A stretch of DNA of 64,000 nt from Lamellibrachia columna. Its lineage: Eukaryota; Annelida; Polychaeta; Sabellida; Siboglinidae. Made by a program: the position numbers and the translations under genes. Below the pieces are notes generated by a model. The model made no database searches, had not been told where the DNA came from, and was given only the letters and a program-made list of their open reading frames with translations. The DNA lies in NCBI GenBank assembly GCA_963662155.1, contig OY759265.1, positions 8,784,193 to 8,848,192 of the forward strand, written 5' to 3'. Positions within the stretch are counted from its first letter, which is position 1; every line of letters starts with the position of its first letter. Shown here one piece after another: positions 13,111 through 25,665 of this stretch.

Positions 13111-15478
13111 ATAGCATTCCTTTTGTTGTGTGTCGATTGTTACGTGCACAGTGACGTCACAATTGGAAATCACGTCATTGATATTTCGGTTTGTAATGAA
13201 GAAGTCAAAGGGTCGACAATCGTGTGTTCTTGCTACTGAAACATCGCAAATTCTCGCGCAATGGTATGTAGTTCGCGTGTCTCCGCGTCCAGGCACACAG
13301 AGGCATCAACGTCAATGTCAAGTACGTATGCATTTCGTTACATGATTTTTTAATGACCCCACGATCTCGTCATGTTGTCCACTTGTTCTCTATGCCCAGT
13401 ACAGCAAGGTGTAATATCATAATCGCATCTAGCCTTCATACAATCTACATGTCAGGTTTCTTTGCTTGTTCAGTATATCTCCTACACCACTGTGTGGCAT
13501 TAAATAATACATTTTGCCTTGTCTTGTATTGTCTGCACTACAACACTACCTGTTCTTCTGTCTGACTGAAACATGTGTTGAGTACTTGCAAATACTGTTT
13601 CACAGTGTATACAATAATGTTTCACAGTGTATACTTATATTGGCGACATATTTTCTACACCATTGAATGGTTTTAAATAATAAATTGAGTGTCGTAACGC
13701 AAAATCAATATGGTGCCCATTTCGCACCAACTGATGATATTCAGGGCAGCGTAATCTACAACAGTTCTGGCTCCGATCCGTTTCGTAGGATCCTGGTCCA
13801 CGATAGGCAAATAAATATTTTTATCGAAGCCCCTTTCCCAAATAACTGTTTCTTTTATACGTCGTGGGACCATTGTTTGCCGCTGTCCAGTCCGTAAACA
13901 GGAGCAAATGCTCAGAGCAAGATATGGCGTGTAGAATATTTTACCCGATCTGTTCGTAAATGTTCACACGGACAGGGGTACTGCTCGTGAACTGGTACAT
14001 ATGCCACATGCTCAAAGATATCTAACAACGATAACATTTGAGTTAATTCAACGATTCATTATCATGCATTATTCTCCTGTACTCAAAATAGTTACTTTAT
14101 AATTTAAATAACACGGCGCTAAGTTATAAAACATGCATGCCTAGTGTAAGATTTTCATATTTCCGGTGTTGCTGTCTTCCGATTAAGCATGTATTTGCAG
14201 TTCGAGAAACAGTTTGCCAACTTGATGATATGAGTGAAACTTGACTCATTTATATGAAGAGCATAATCCACCTTTCAAAGGAATTACTCAGAACGTAATT
14301 ATCGTGGATGAGAAACCGAGGCTTTTTGCGACGTTTCCACGCCCAACTGTATTGTTCGACTTTTCTGTTGACTTAAGTTAGTACTAATATTATTTCTACG
14401 AAGCACTGACCACATTCACACGACAACATAAATATTATTCTAAACGATCACTTTCTTCTTGTTTGTTCGGTGTGCTGTCTGGTGACGCGCATCCGTGAGC
14501 AATGCTAGCCCGTGAACGGCACATTCGGTGAAATCACTGGACCGGAACGACGCGAATTGTTGTGTTTCCCTTCTCAGCATACTATATTGAAATCGAGTCG
14601 GTTGTGCGGAAAACAAACTCTGATTTGTGTTTTGTGTGGCGAGCACTCTGTGTATCTAGACTGCACAGCGCATATCAGTAGGCCTTTATCCGAGTTGGTT
14701 CAAGTAAGTTAAGTAAGCCCGTGTTGGTCTCGTGTTTAAGACGTATATTGTGCTGTTTGGGGTCACCGTCTACACTTGTTTACTTAGTCAAGCAATTCGG
14801 CGCTGTCATCAAACAGCATCTTGTGTTGCTTTGTACCAGAGAAACAATTGTATCTACATAGTTCGGTGTTGCGTGTCTCTAGTGTAATGTCGGTTGTCAG
14901 TCTCGGTCGACGCGTCGATGTCTGAGACGAGAACATCGTCGGGATAGTTGTGTCTGTCTATCGCATTGTTCCAAGTAATTGTGGCCGTCGGACTAATCCA
15001 AAGTCAAGTTAGTCGAGACTGTAAAGTAAGTTGACAGTATTGTCAAGTTTACTAGCGCTGGCCGTTAAGCAAAAACGGTCAATTTGGCTGTGGTTGTTAA
15101 TTAAGTAACAAGACATTATTGTCAAGTCAGTTGTGGTTGTCCAGTCAGTAGAACGCATTGGCAAGTTACCTGTGGTTGTTATATAAGACCAACGTATAGT
15201 CAAGATAGGTGTGGTTTTCAAGTAAGTCGCGAGTATTCTCAAGTTATTTAGACTGCCAACTTTTAACGATGTCTTATGCGAGAATGGATAAATAAAGTTG
15301 CGTAAATAGCAAATGATAATTTTTATCTTGTCTGACAATTACAAATACATTTACAGGTAGATTCACAGTCGTTCTATCTTCCGTTCTACACGTGCACCTG
15401 ATAGATGTGTGCAATGCAGAAACATTTTATTTCTTAAGGAGAGGAGGTATGACATGCAGCTATCTTTGCATGTTTTAG
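13111..15478. other. Gene-free interval, probable upstream region of gene A
   Basis: No supportable coding exon is seen. Because gene A appears to have a 5' UTR splice acceptor at 15478, its first non-coding exon and promoter may lie here. A possible donor (CAAGTAAGTTAAG) lies near 14700-14712. A repeated AAGTTA/GTGGTTGT motif occurs at 15000-15250. Confidence 0.4.
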
Positions 15479-15490
15479 GCCGTATCCACC
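15479..15490 (+). promoter_or_regulatory. 5' UTR tail and perfect Kozak context of gene A
   Basis: An acceptor (GCATGTTTTAG) ends at 15478 and the start codon sits in CCACCATGG, the optimal animal initiation context. This decides the start of gene A and implies an upstream untranslated exon. Confidence 0.6.
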
Positions 15491-16138
15491 ATGGATGCCG
15501 CTAGCGCCATGAAACCAAGGCGAGACGTCTTCATCACAGGCCACGCGATTCCGTCGAGCAGTCTCGACTCGATGCATCCGAAACCATGTGACCACCCAAT
15601 GGAATCCTCTCGACCTCCCGCGGTGAAGTGTACCGAGATCAATGGCAGCGTCATGGCTGCCGTGGGCTATCACAAGAAGCACGTGATGACCGACCACGAC
15701 TGCGGCATGCAGCCGCCCCAACGAGTCCGCTCCAACACCGTGCCGACTGCTCTCCTGCGTCGACTCCGCAACGGGGCTGCTGCCGAGCCGACATCAGTCC
15801 ACGCGACGGCCGACGGTCTGGTGCACCGCCGAGGTCCCAACGCCCGGACGGCGTCGCTGGAGTCACTCGAGTCGCGGGAACGACACGACGCGAGGACGAC
15901 GAGACACGACGAGATCGTGATGTCTCATATGAAACACAAGCAGCAAGACGAGTGTCTTCTGCGGCACAGACGCTCGACCGACTCGGTCCTCTCGTATCCA
16001 CGGCCGTTGTCGCCGGCGCTGCCGTCGGAGGAACTGTCGGCGGTCACCCTACTTGACCAGTGCATGGACGCTGCGGACGATGAGTTCTACACAGTCTACA
16101 GAGATCCGTTGCCCAAGGGATCTAGCGTCTTCGAAAAG
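15491..16138 (+). CDS. Gene A, coding exon 1: unrecognised basic, low-complexity protein
   Basis: The exon holds 216 codons from the ATG in perfect Kozak context to a donor (GAAAAG then GTAACA) in phase 0. It is GC-rich relative to its surroundings, hydrophilic, and rich in Arg, Ser, His and Asp. It includes an Arg/His/Asp cluster near residues 125-160 and a more ordered-looking stretch near residues 185-216 (LLDQCMDAADDEFYTVYRDP). No signal peptide, membrane segment or known domain is evident. The following intron begins, within about 10 nt of the donor, with a long GA-rich tract. An intracellular, largely disordered protein is the best guess. Function is unknown. Coding status is likely from composition, Kozak context and phase agreement with the next exon. 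Confidence 0.68.
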
Positions 16139-16140
16139 GT

Positions 16141-16582
<442 letters not shown>

Positions 16583-17185
16583 GGTTTTTTTTATTTGCAT
16601 TTTAATTATGCTTCAAGGAACCTAGACAAACGTTTACTTTTGTATTACGTAACTTGCTACAAATCATAGTGGTTATCAACATGCGTTCAAGATATTTTTG
16701 TAAACCATGGCACTTTGCATAGTCGCTTCTCTGATCATGAACCACGAATATGCAAAAGCACAGGTGATAAAAATAACTAAGAAAACACAGCATTGTTGAC
16801 GTAGTAAGAGAATACAGTGAGCAAGTAGCCTGAGAATGTTTGCTATGTTTGCTCGTGTGTAAATAATCAGGTGTTCATTTTCAGATGTCATGTGTCAGAG
16901 GTAAAGCCAATATGGCTATACGTAAAAAGACGTATTATGTTAACTTTACAATAATCGAGAAGCAACTAAAATGTTGCTCTGTCCGAATTTACTTGTGAAG
17001 GTCATTATTCCCAACTAAAATAGGGTCCTACCAAAATGATGATCGACTGTACAGTGCTATTTAATATTTCTCTCTAGTCCACATCTTCACTAAGCTATGA
17101 CAATTTATAAAGACAAAAATTACAATATTTATCTGCATTCATTGGTGATTGGTCGAATTACCGAACATTCATTATTTCTCTGAAG

Positions 17186-17374
17186 GTGCTGCATGAATTC
17201 GAGCCCGACTGCAGCGCCACCAACGGCCCGGTACACTTATTACACATGATGTGCAAGAGTGAAAACGGAAACGAGGCCGACGACAAAACGCCATTGTCGG
17301 TGTCGCCGACGAGTCCACGGGAAAATCGGCACGTGCACTGGGTGGACCCTGCGCCTTGCCAGAATGTCGCGTAA
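17186..17374 (+). CDS. Gene A, probable terminal coding exon
   Basis: An acceptor (ATTATTTCTCTGAAG) opens a 63-codon exon in phase 0, matching the phase-0 donor of exon 1, and reads to a TAA at 17372-17374. The peptide has VLHEFEPDCSATNGPV at its start and an acidic, Ser/Pro-rich end (SVSPTSPRE). Joined to exon 1 it would give 278 residues. Coding is supported by GC-rich composition and phase, but the acceptor is only moderate. A weaker alternative is that exon 1 splices past it to the candidate exon at 18176. Confidence 0.5.
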   Translation: MLHEFEPDCSATNGPVHLLHMMCKSENGNEADDKTPLSVSPTSPRENRHVHWVDPAPCQNVA

Positions 17375-18175
17375 CGGGCGGACGCGACGAGAAACGACGT
17401 TTGGTTCTGTTCGACCAGCTCATCTTGCCTGCGCAATCCCCGATTATTAACGCCAGCTGTGGTCGATAAGTTTGTTACAGCAAGAATGCAAGACAATACC
17501 GTGTTTGGTCTGTCAATAATCAAACGTTTATTGAACGGTTCAACCTGTCAGCTGCAATGTCGTTCTGGGCCCGCCCGTGTTAATCAGAAGCGCGTTAATG
17601 TTATGCTCCGGATTCGACCGGGTATAAATATAATACTTCCAGCGAGGAGTGATATTCATGACACGCATCTTACACCTGACAAAGTATAAGATTATGTGAC
17701 GTTGGTACAAAGGAGAAACCAGATATCTAACACGATACTGTCTCTGTCGCATAGGTCGAATCTCAACATAAATCACGAGAGGCAGTTGTAAAATGTTTAT
17801 GCTTCGCAGAAAAACAACAATATGTTTTGTTCTGTGGGTATTTCATGTAAGACATAATAAAACAGTTATGTCGAGACAAGCAGTTAGTCAGTGCTGCGTA
17901 TATTTAGCTGTCGGTGGACAACATAAATCCAGAGTCACACGTCTGTGTTGTTAGTTTGAGAGCGAGTTCATAAACCAAAAACAAAGTTGCATTAATACGC
18001 ACCGCACTTAACCATTTGGTGAAAAATTTTCGTTATTGTTAAAAAATTTCTATGCTATACCGAGCATGGGCTATCAAACATCAGAATCACAGTAGTGGCA
18101 TCTATAATACCGAGCAGCATCAATGCGTTCTTCGTGCGTTAGGTACACGCGGTTAGTTGGACCAATTTCTCCCAG
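17375..18175. other. Gene-free interval
   Basis: Nothing supportable is seen apart from possible 3' UTR of gene A just after 17374. Confidence 0.4.
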
Positions 18176-18298
18176 GACCTATTATTGTCAAATGTCACCG
18201 GGGAACTGGGCGTCGTCGATGGACTGGGTTTCGCCGATGGCGCAGGCTTCATTACCGACTCGGCGACATCTTGTGTGACTGTGGGGCATGACAAGTTG
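18176..18298 (+). CDS. Candidate orphan exon, 41 codons, phase 0 at both ends
   Basis: A good pyrimidine-rich acceptor (CCAATTTCTCCCAG) at 18162-18175 opens a frame of 41 codons that ends at a moderate donor (AAGTTG then GTAGCA). Only one of the three frames stays open across it, and that frame matches the phase-0 donor of gene A exon 1. The peptide is Gly/Asp/Val-rich (VDGLGFADGAGF). It could be an alternative exon of gene A, or a chance pairing of splice-like sites. No downstream partner was found. Confidence 0.3.
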
Positions 18299-20045
18299 GT
18301 AGCATGCCAAATCCCCGCGATGACGCATGTATCGACCTGTCCGAATAAAAATACGCCAACCCGCCCGAAAAAAGGTTTGTTTTCCCTTTGACGTATGCCC
18401 AAATGCCTCCACCAAGTTGTCCTACACAGAACATGATCAGTAAGCACCCAAGGTGTAGAAGACATTGATCATGTTGCAATTTTATTACTCAACGTGGTGA
18501 AAAAGTGAAAAACCGTAATAACGTTTGCGTGGCTTCGTCTTTATGGCCGCAACGTTCTAGTGCTACACGTAACGTTGTAGGGGTTCGCCTGGTTGAACCG
18601 CTGCAAGATTAGTGCATTATTTTCCCAACGAATAAAAAAATGTCAACCTGTCCCATGCGCCAACACGCCCCAGTCTCCCCTACGTGTAGTAGTGTGTGTA
18701 TATTTACGTTGTCTTTATGGTGCAGTGACATGTTTGCATCGAACATGGAAGTGAGAATGATACATATTGTGTTAAATGAAGTACTAGTTGCCTGATTTGA
18801 CATGTTGTAGTATGCACGTTGCAAGTTGTGAACTATTTCAAGATACAAATTAAGATTTTTTTTCTTGAAAACCATATTGCATTATAGTATAAACTAATTT
18901 AATTCTAACATCTTTATTGCAAAAATGTGTGTTAATGAAAAACAATTGTCTTAATACAGTTTGATCGTTATATGTTTATTAATATTGTCCTTGTCGTTCA
19001 GCATGCAAAATAAACATGCTATTCGAGGCGAAACATTCAGATTAAACAGAAAAAAAGTCATATTGAATTACAAAATGTTTTGCTAGTAATGATGATGATG
19101 ATGATGTTGATGATGTTGATGATGACGATAACAATAACAATAACGATAATAATACATTATTCGGATGTTTCATAATAATTGATGGTGTAGAGAGATGATG
19201 GCGCTATCTCATTGGGTTAGGATAATCGTGACTCGAGAAACATGCACAGAACGATTCCGTTGGCGAGTTTCGTGTGGTGGGGGCCCCACGTGTGGTGGGG
19301 GCCCCACGTGTGGTGGGGGCCCCACGTGAACGAAACACGCGGCACCATGTGATACACGTCTAAGCATTGTGTTTTTATTTGGGGGTGGCATAATGGTAGA
19401 AACGGTTGAAAGTGTAGTGCTTTGAAAGGGTGCGACAGTGCATCCACCTGGCGGAAGGTGGCACACTGTTTCTTTCCAACGCACAGCTGCGGCAAAGAAA
19501 CCGCTTTATGCAAAAGTCAGTATTTTGGTATGGTTTGAGTTCATTTTCAAAAACACGAGATTAACAGACACCCTCGTCATCATGATCAATTTCCCCAGAA
19601 ATTAAGTCGGGAATCCTACCATTTTTTTCATTGCTATTTTATGCACATCGCGTGAGATTCTTGAAATATCGCCATTGGTGTTTGATAATGGCAAGCATAT
19701 TAAAAGAAATTCATAAAGAAATGTAAAAAACAAAAAGAGACTAACAGATTGATTCCATCATTTTGCGATTTTGAGAAATCTTATATTTCACATTTCTTTT
19801 TTGTTCCATGGCTATGTCAAAATGTTCCATAACATGGCATGATTCAGTTTGAAAAATTAGGAGAAATAACCGGATATATGCAGACTATGATGTCAGGATG
19901 GCCAACTCTACGCTGACGGGTGGCCGCTTGTATTGTATTGTATTGTATTGCATTGTATTGAATTGAATACTGCGCCGATTTCTACGTAGTCGTTAGCATT
20001 ACAGGTAAAAAGTCTGATTGTTTTTTTATCATACAACCATGTTAT
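18299..20045. repeat. Gene-free DNA with short GAT and GGGGGCCCC repeats
   Basis: (GAT)n occurs near 19089-19125. Three copies of an 18-bp unit containing CACGTG and GGGCCC palindromes lie at 19267-19328. (TATTG)n lies at 19931-19965. No gene is seen. Confidence 0.7.
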
Positions 20046-20345
20046 ATAGTATATGGTAACTATAGGTTATACATTATAAACTATATGTTATATAGTATAA
20101 GCTATATGTTATATGGCATAAACTATATGTTATATGGTATAAGCTATATGTTATATAATATAAGCTATATGTTATATAGTATAAACTACATGCTATATAG
20201 TATAAGCTATATGTTATTTAGTATAAGCTATATATTATACAGCATAAGCTATATGTTATATGGTATAAGCTGTATGTTATACGACATAAGCTATATGTTA
20301 TATAGCATAAGCTAAATGTTATATAGCATAAACTATATGTTATAA
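20046..20345. repeat. 21-bp AT-rich minisatellite
   Basis: About 13 copies of CTATATGTTATATAGTATAAG with variants. The unit is itself partly palindromic (ATATGTTATAT / TATAGTATA). The MLYSISY-type open frame is its translation. Confidence 0.9.
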
Positions 20346-21401
20346 CAATATTGAATTTTTACAGAAATATCCATCTATGCCCTGGTACTTGGTACTTGGT
20401 GCTGCCAGTCAATATTTTGATGGCCTCTAGAAATACAACTCTCGAAATTTCGACGTTATACTGGCAGTTACAGTAACATGTCGTAACTGCTAGTATAACG
20501 CCTTGTGTTACGTAACTTAGGACAATCGTAGAAAAGACGCATGACGTTGTTGACAATTGTACGTAATAACTACAAAGGTTGTCAACAATTGTACATACTA
20601 ACTACAAAGGGTAATTCTGTTGTTCATAGAAAAGGCAATAGCGGGGTGAGTTTCTCGTTTATGTACGAATAAATACTCAAATTCTTAAACTCTGTAATCT
20701 GGCCGAATACAAAACCAACTGGTTACAAATATGACGCTCATATTTGGCCGACACCAAAACAGTGGCGCCTCTTGTGGAATTTGATACCTGCACTAAACTA
20801 TAGCTACTGTTCGGTGTTTCGCTTTACACTGCCAACAGTGGCGCCACTCAACATATCATAACTGCCACACGTTGATTACACATTCAACATGGACAGTTGT
20901 GGACTGGAATAAACGACAAGTTGGCTGGGCAACGCGATTGTTGTTTACGATATGTTACGTCATTGCAACTGTACAGTTGCGCATAGGGCCTACGTAACAT
21001 AATTTAAAAAAAAAACGAATGTTAGTTTGTTCCTGTACACATGTTCAATGCAAACACTATCCACAATTGTGTACAACTGAAATTGAGAGATTTTGTAACG
21101 AAAATTTTGAGTTTACCAAATGAAATAATCTGCACATTAAATATCAGTTGTGGCAGTGGTGAAACGGTGAGTGGCGCCTCTAGCGGGGAGTTTACACGAG
21201 GCGGTATCGTCGCCGTGACGAGGCGATAGTCACGTCATTGCAAGTAAAGGTCAAGGCCGTTTGGTATTGCTTGCGACGTTGCTTAAATTTTTTTTTTCAA
21301 ATCTAGATAATGTGCGCGTCCTATCTTCTTCTTCTTGCACTACTTGAACCCCGCTTAGCAGACGACTACCACGTAGGATGCTGGGGCGCATCGTAAACAA
21401 T
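20346..21401. other. Gene-free interval with a diverged MITE arm
   Basis: The arm at 21109-21192 matches the inverted-repeat element at 7901-8086. Related CGCCACTC and GTGGCGCC words occur at 20765-20870. No coding evidence is seen. Confidence 0.5.
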
Positions 21402-22316
21402 TTGGAGTTGAGACGCTGGTGACTGTGTTATGCCTCAATGTAAGCCTGGAGTTGAGACGACGCTGATGCAATGTTGTTGACTGTGATGCCTCAGTATTAG
21501 CCTGGAGTTAGTTGAGACTACCCTATTGCAATGTTGTTGACTGTGATGCCTCAGTATTAGCCTGGAGTTAGTTGAGATTACCCTATTGCAATGTTGTTGA
21601 CTGTGATGCCTCAGTATTAGCCTGGAGTTAGTTGAGATTACCCTATTGCAATGTTGTTGACTGTGATGCTTCAGTATTAGCCTGGAGTTAGTTGAGACTA
21701 CCCTATTGCAATGTTGTTGACTGTGATGCCTCAGTATTAGCCTGGAGTTAGTTGAGATTACCCTATTGCAGTGTTGTTGACTGTGATGCCTCAGTATTAG
21801 CCTGGAGTTAGTTGAGACTACCCTATTGCAGTGTTGTTGACTGTGATGCCTCAGTATTAGCCTGGAGTTAGTTGAGACTACCCTATTGCAATGTTGTTGA
21901 CTGTGATGCCTCAGTATTAGCCTGGAGTTAGTTGAGACTACCCTATTGCAATGTTGTTGACTGTGATGCCTCAGTATTAGCCTGGAGTTAGTTGAGATTA
22001 CCCTATTGCAATGTTGTTGACTGTGATGCCTCAGTATTAGCCTGGAGTTAGTTGAGACTACCCTATTGCAGTGTTGTTGACTGTGATGCCTCAGTATTAG
22101 CCTGGAGTTAGTTGAGACTACCCTATTGCAATGTTGTTGACTGTGATGCCTCAGTATTAGCCTGGAGTTAGTTGAGATTACCCTATTGCAATGTTGTTGA
22201 CTGTGATGCCTCAGTATTAGCCTGGAGTTAGTTGAGACTACCCTATTGCAGTGTTGTTGACTGTGATGCCTCAGTATTAGCCTGGAGTTAGTTGAGACTA
22301 CCCTATTGCAATGTTG
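21402..22316. repeat. 60-bp minisatellite, about 15 copies
   Basis: The unit begins CTGTGATGCCTCAGTATTAG and ends CTATTGCAATGTTGTTGA. Copies are nearly identical except for a C/T at GAGA(C/T)TAC and an A/G at GCA(A/G)TG, while the two leftmost copies are degenerate. The array stops abruptly where a LINE fragment begins. Confidence 0.95.
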
Positions 22317-22470
22317 CGCATTCGTGTTGATTCAACACATCTGTCACACTCGTGATACCGACCTAGTACCCATCTTGCTGATCTCCTTTGTTTCAGTTCA
22401 ATCTAGTGGATATTGCTGGTGTAATAGGGGTCCCAAACCGAGGAGTAGTACTTGACCTACGGTCTTAATT
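22317..22470 (-). mobile_element. LINE reverse-transcriptase fragment next to the 60-bp array
   Basis: The minus strand reads YSSVWDPYYTSNIH, a stop, then IELKQRRSARWVLGRYH. This matches the conserved region after the thumb of CR1/Jockey-type ORF2 (S-VWDP... K-I-E-x-VQRRAARFV). It is short and carries an in-frame stop, so it is a relic. Confidence 0.7.
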
Positions 22471-23237
22471 TAATGGGTGCATGCCCCTCCAAAGTTACCG
22501 CTAAATCCACCACTATATGTTTGCAACATCACCGCCCAGTCAGCTATAACTTTATGTAGTAATCCATTCGTCCGAAAACGCAACGACGAAACTGTTTTTA
22601 ATTTATGGCGCTCGAAATAATTAATGCTGTGATATTATTTGTTTTTTAATATCGGTGAAACCACGCGCAAAGCACGTTACCTAATTACAACTGAGGTCGT
22701 TCGTGCCTAACATTCCGTGCCGTTGTGCCAAACATTTCACAATATGTTTTCCAATGAAAACGAAATCCGATATAACAACGCTTGAATGAAAATCAGTGGT
22801 TCAAATTGCCCAGATTAGTGGATGCTTTTGTTGTGGTTGTCGGTCAAATAAACAACATCGTCGTCACCGTTCCAAGAATGACTGTCCTCGCGATAAACCA
22901 ATTAATACTGTGTCACCGGGTCAGCAAGTAGTTGATCGCGGTCTTTGTATACGGCTTCATTGCACTTCTGAAGCGCAGTTTATTTTTCTCTTTCGCCGGG
23001 TATTTGCAGAACTATTTAGTATTTTGTCACGCCTCTATTGTCTACAGAGCATATACGACGGACGTATTGACTCGCGGCTAGATGCTAACGTCACCGATAT
23101 TTGGTCAACATCACCTGTTTGTTCGCCGGAGGTGAACTATTCGGTGCATTGGCAGAAGCTGTCTGGATTGTTTGGTTAAATAGCGGACGAAGGTGGACGT
23201 GTTTGTAGAGTTCTCTTTGTTCACAAGTGTGTGCACG
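22471..23237. other. Gene-free interval upstream of gene B
   Basis: A 127-codon open frame at 22796-23179 has no splice signals or motifs that would support a gene. The region could hold the promoter or 5' UTR of gene B. Confidence 0.35.
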
Positions 23238-24260
23238 ATGATCGAGACGCGAAGGCCACTGGTACAATGCAAGAAGCCTGGTTATCCAGGACGGAGAGAA
23301 ATGGAACAGGTCGAAGGATCGACCAGACGGTCACGGTCACGCCATTCTCCGCAGACGAACAAGCGTCTGTTGGCTGCGGTCTCGCAGAGGTTAGAGAAGC
23401 TCGCGACGTCGCCAGAGTCCCCGAGACGACGCGTCGGTAGCAGACGACAGGACTTTCCCCAGACACGCTCGCCTTCTCCTAGTCTCAGCCCGCGCCGTCG
23501 ACTCGGCAGCGACCCTCGCGGATCGCTATCCTACAACCGCAGCCCGAGCCAGCGACAAGACAGCGACCTTGACCTGCGTGGGTCACCCTGTCACACCCCT
23601 GGTCATCACAGCCCGGGTCGCAACAGCGATCTCGACCTGCATGTTTCATTTTCACCCTGTCGAAGTCCGCGTCACCGACATGGCAGCGAGCTGGAGCGAT
23701 GTCGCCATGGCGCGCACCATCACCGGCCCGGTCCGCCGATGTTGAAGCGGATCTACGAGTTGCGGCGCGGAAGCTTGCGACGCGGCAGCCTCACCGGGTC
23801 CCTGCCAGACTTGCGCGACCCGGGCAACCTCGACTACCTGGAGACGTTGTTCAGGGAGGCGATGACGGGGCTTCCCGTGGCGCCTGTACCTCCTCTTCCA
23901 CAAGGCTCGGACGCCTTCCGTGAGGCAATGCGGGACCTGTACCCGCAGAAGGACGTCAAAGAAAACGCGTCAACAATACTCACGGACAAGAACTGTAGCG
24001 AGCATGCTACTGGGCTGTCGACCACTTGTAAGTACACGAACAAACACGGCCCGTGTCGACCCAGGACATTGCCGGGCATCGCGACACGCAGTACCACGGC
24101 CAGTCCGAGACGGTTGCCGTCTCCTTCGAAGAGTACCCCGGCGTCGCCCACTCGCTCGACCGTCCTCACGCCGACGTGGTCGCGACTTCACGGCGGACTG
24201 TTGCCGCCGTTGCTGCTGCACACCGGCGGACATCGTCACAGACACACGTCGAACGAGTGA
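23238..24260 (+). CDS. Gene B: unrecognised Arg/Ser/Pro-rich protein in one exon
   Basis: The frame holds 340 codons from an ATG with A at -3 to TGA, strongly GC-rich against AT-rich flanks. Residues 15-170 are a basic Arg/Ser/Pro region with imperfect repeats around SDLDLRGS and SPRxRxGS. A more ordered part follows: MLKRIYELRRGSLRRGSL with GSLPDL, then two helices that share a FREAM motif (about residues 207-245). The C-terminus is again Arg/Ser/Pro-rich. There is no signal peptide or membrane segment. A strong donor-like GTAAGT at 24028 inside the frame means the tail could be intron and the gene could continue. The open frame runs 15 codons further upstream without an ATG, so an upstream splice is also possible. 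Function is unknown; a phosphorylated, disordered cytoskeletal or nuclear protein is only a guess. Confidence 0.62.
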   Translation: MIETRRPLVQCKKPGYPGRREMEQVEGSTRRSRSRHSPQTNKRLLAAVSQRLEKLATSPESPRRRVGSRRQDFPQTRSPSPSLSPRRRLGSDPRGSLSYNRSPSQRQDSDLDLRGSPCHTPGHHSPGRNSDLDLHVSFSPCRSPRHRHGSELERCRHGAHHHRPGPPMLKRIYELRRGSLRRGSLTGSLPDLRDPGNLDYLETLFREAMTGLPVAPVPPLPQGSDAFREAMRDLYPQKDVKENASTILTDKNCSEHATGLSTTCKYTNKHGPCRPRTLPGIATRSTTASPRRLPSPSKSTPASPTRSTVLTPTWSRLHGGLLPPLLLHTGGHRHRHTSNE

Positions 24261-24264
24261 TTAC

Positions 24265-24270
24265 ATTAAA
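24265..24270 (+). promoter_or_regulatory. Candidate polyadenylation signal ATTAAA for gene B
   Basis: ATTAAA follows the gene B stop codon by four bases. This is very close for a 3' UTR, so it may be chance. Confidence 0.2.
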
Positions 24271-25189
24271 TAGAAACTGCTCAACAAAAGACAACGTGGT
24301 GAGTTCATCAAACATAAGCGGCGCAAATCCAATAATGCGTTGATAACGTTAGAGTTGCGTAACGCAAAACTGTCAGTCCACACCAAAACAGTAAGATGGA
24401 CCAATTGAAGATTGACTGGACTTCTTGGTGGTCCCAGACTACGGACGTGCAATGATGGCACAGTTGCAATGGTGTTTATTTCGTCGTTATGAACGTGTAG
24501 ATTTCTGTTGTTCGATACAATGTTCTGCTGTTGGTTGATGACGTGCTTTTTACGGTACTACGCCGCCAGCAGATTAAACGCAACGCGCAATAGACTGTAA
24601 GAGTTTGTTTAACATAAAGTGTGTGCAAAATGTCTCGAAGGACACTGTGGACAAGTGATAACGTAGGACACGGTGGACAAGTGATAACGTAGGACACGGT
24701 GGACAATTGTAACTAGGTGCTGTTGCAACAGATGTACTCTTTTAGTAAATATATCGATCATGTGTGTGCACCGCATTTACAATCGGTCCTTTCATGCGGA
24801 TTCACTGTTATTCCAATACATTTATGTACGACAAAGGGAAGCTTTCAACTAGGTTAGCAACGTTGTGTCCAAGTAGTTGTGTTCACTTGGGTCACGATGG
24901 CCACGTAGTCTGTTAACTATAGAGAGGGGATACCTTACAGGTAATAATTATGTCACATTTATTCGCACTTTGCATTTTAAAGGTAGACAGTCCGGTCGTT
25001 TTATTATAAAACATGTTATGTAGTTCTAACATCTTTTATTTAAAATATTTACTATATTTTGACCGTTATTTGTTTATTTTGAATGTTTCGGTCCGAATAT
25101 CATGTTTTCGTGTGCAGGCGTTAATGTAATGATACGCCCTTCACGTGGTCCCGTGAACGCCCGATCCCAATAAACTATGTCCACAGGTA
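24271..25189. other. Gene-free interval
   Basis: A short direct repeat (GATAACGTAGGACACGGTGGACAA) occurs about three times near 24640-24705. Nothing else supportable is seen. Confidence 0.5.
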
Positions 25190-25665
25190 TTGACAATTGT
25201 CAGTGTCTCTCAGTTCTGGAATCAGCTTAGTTGTTCTCCTTTGTATTCTGTCTAGGGAGCATTGCTACTACTAAGTCTTTGTATTTTGTCTAGGGAGTAT
25301 TGCTACAACTAAGTCTTTGTATTCTGTCTAGGGAGTATTGCTACTACTAAGTCTTTGTATTCTGTCTAGGGAGTATTGCTACTACTAAGTCTTTGTATTA
25401 TGTCTAGGGAATATTGCTACTACTAAGTCTTTGTATTCTGTCTAGGGAGTATTGCTACTACTAAGTCTTTGTATTCTATATAGGGAGTATTGCTACTACT
25501 AAGTCTTTGTATTATGTCTAGGGAGTATTGCTACTACTAAGTATTTGTATTCTGTCTAGCGAGTATTGCTACTACTAAGTCTTTGTAGTCTGTCTAGGGA
25601 GTATTGCTACTACTAAATCTTTGTAGTCTGTCTAGGGAATATTGCTACTACTAAGTCTTTTTTCT
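25190..25665 (-). repeat. 38-bp minisatellite grown from a LINE fragment
   Basis: About 11 copies of TCTTTGTATTCTGTCTAGGG plus AGTATTGCTACTACTAAG lie at 25236-25661. At the left edge (25190-25262) the minus strand reads SLDRIQRRTTKLIPELRD, the conserved LINE motif before the C-terminal domain. The LDRIQ codons are part of every repeat unit. The array therefore nucleated inside a reverse-transcriptase relic. Confidence 0.8.

Noticed and set aside
22796..23179. 127-codon plus-strand open frame upstream of gene B
   Set aside because: Composition is mixed, with no motif and no splice site that connects it in phase to gene B.
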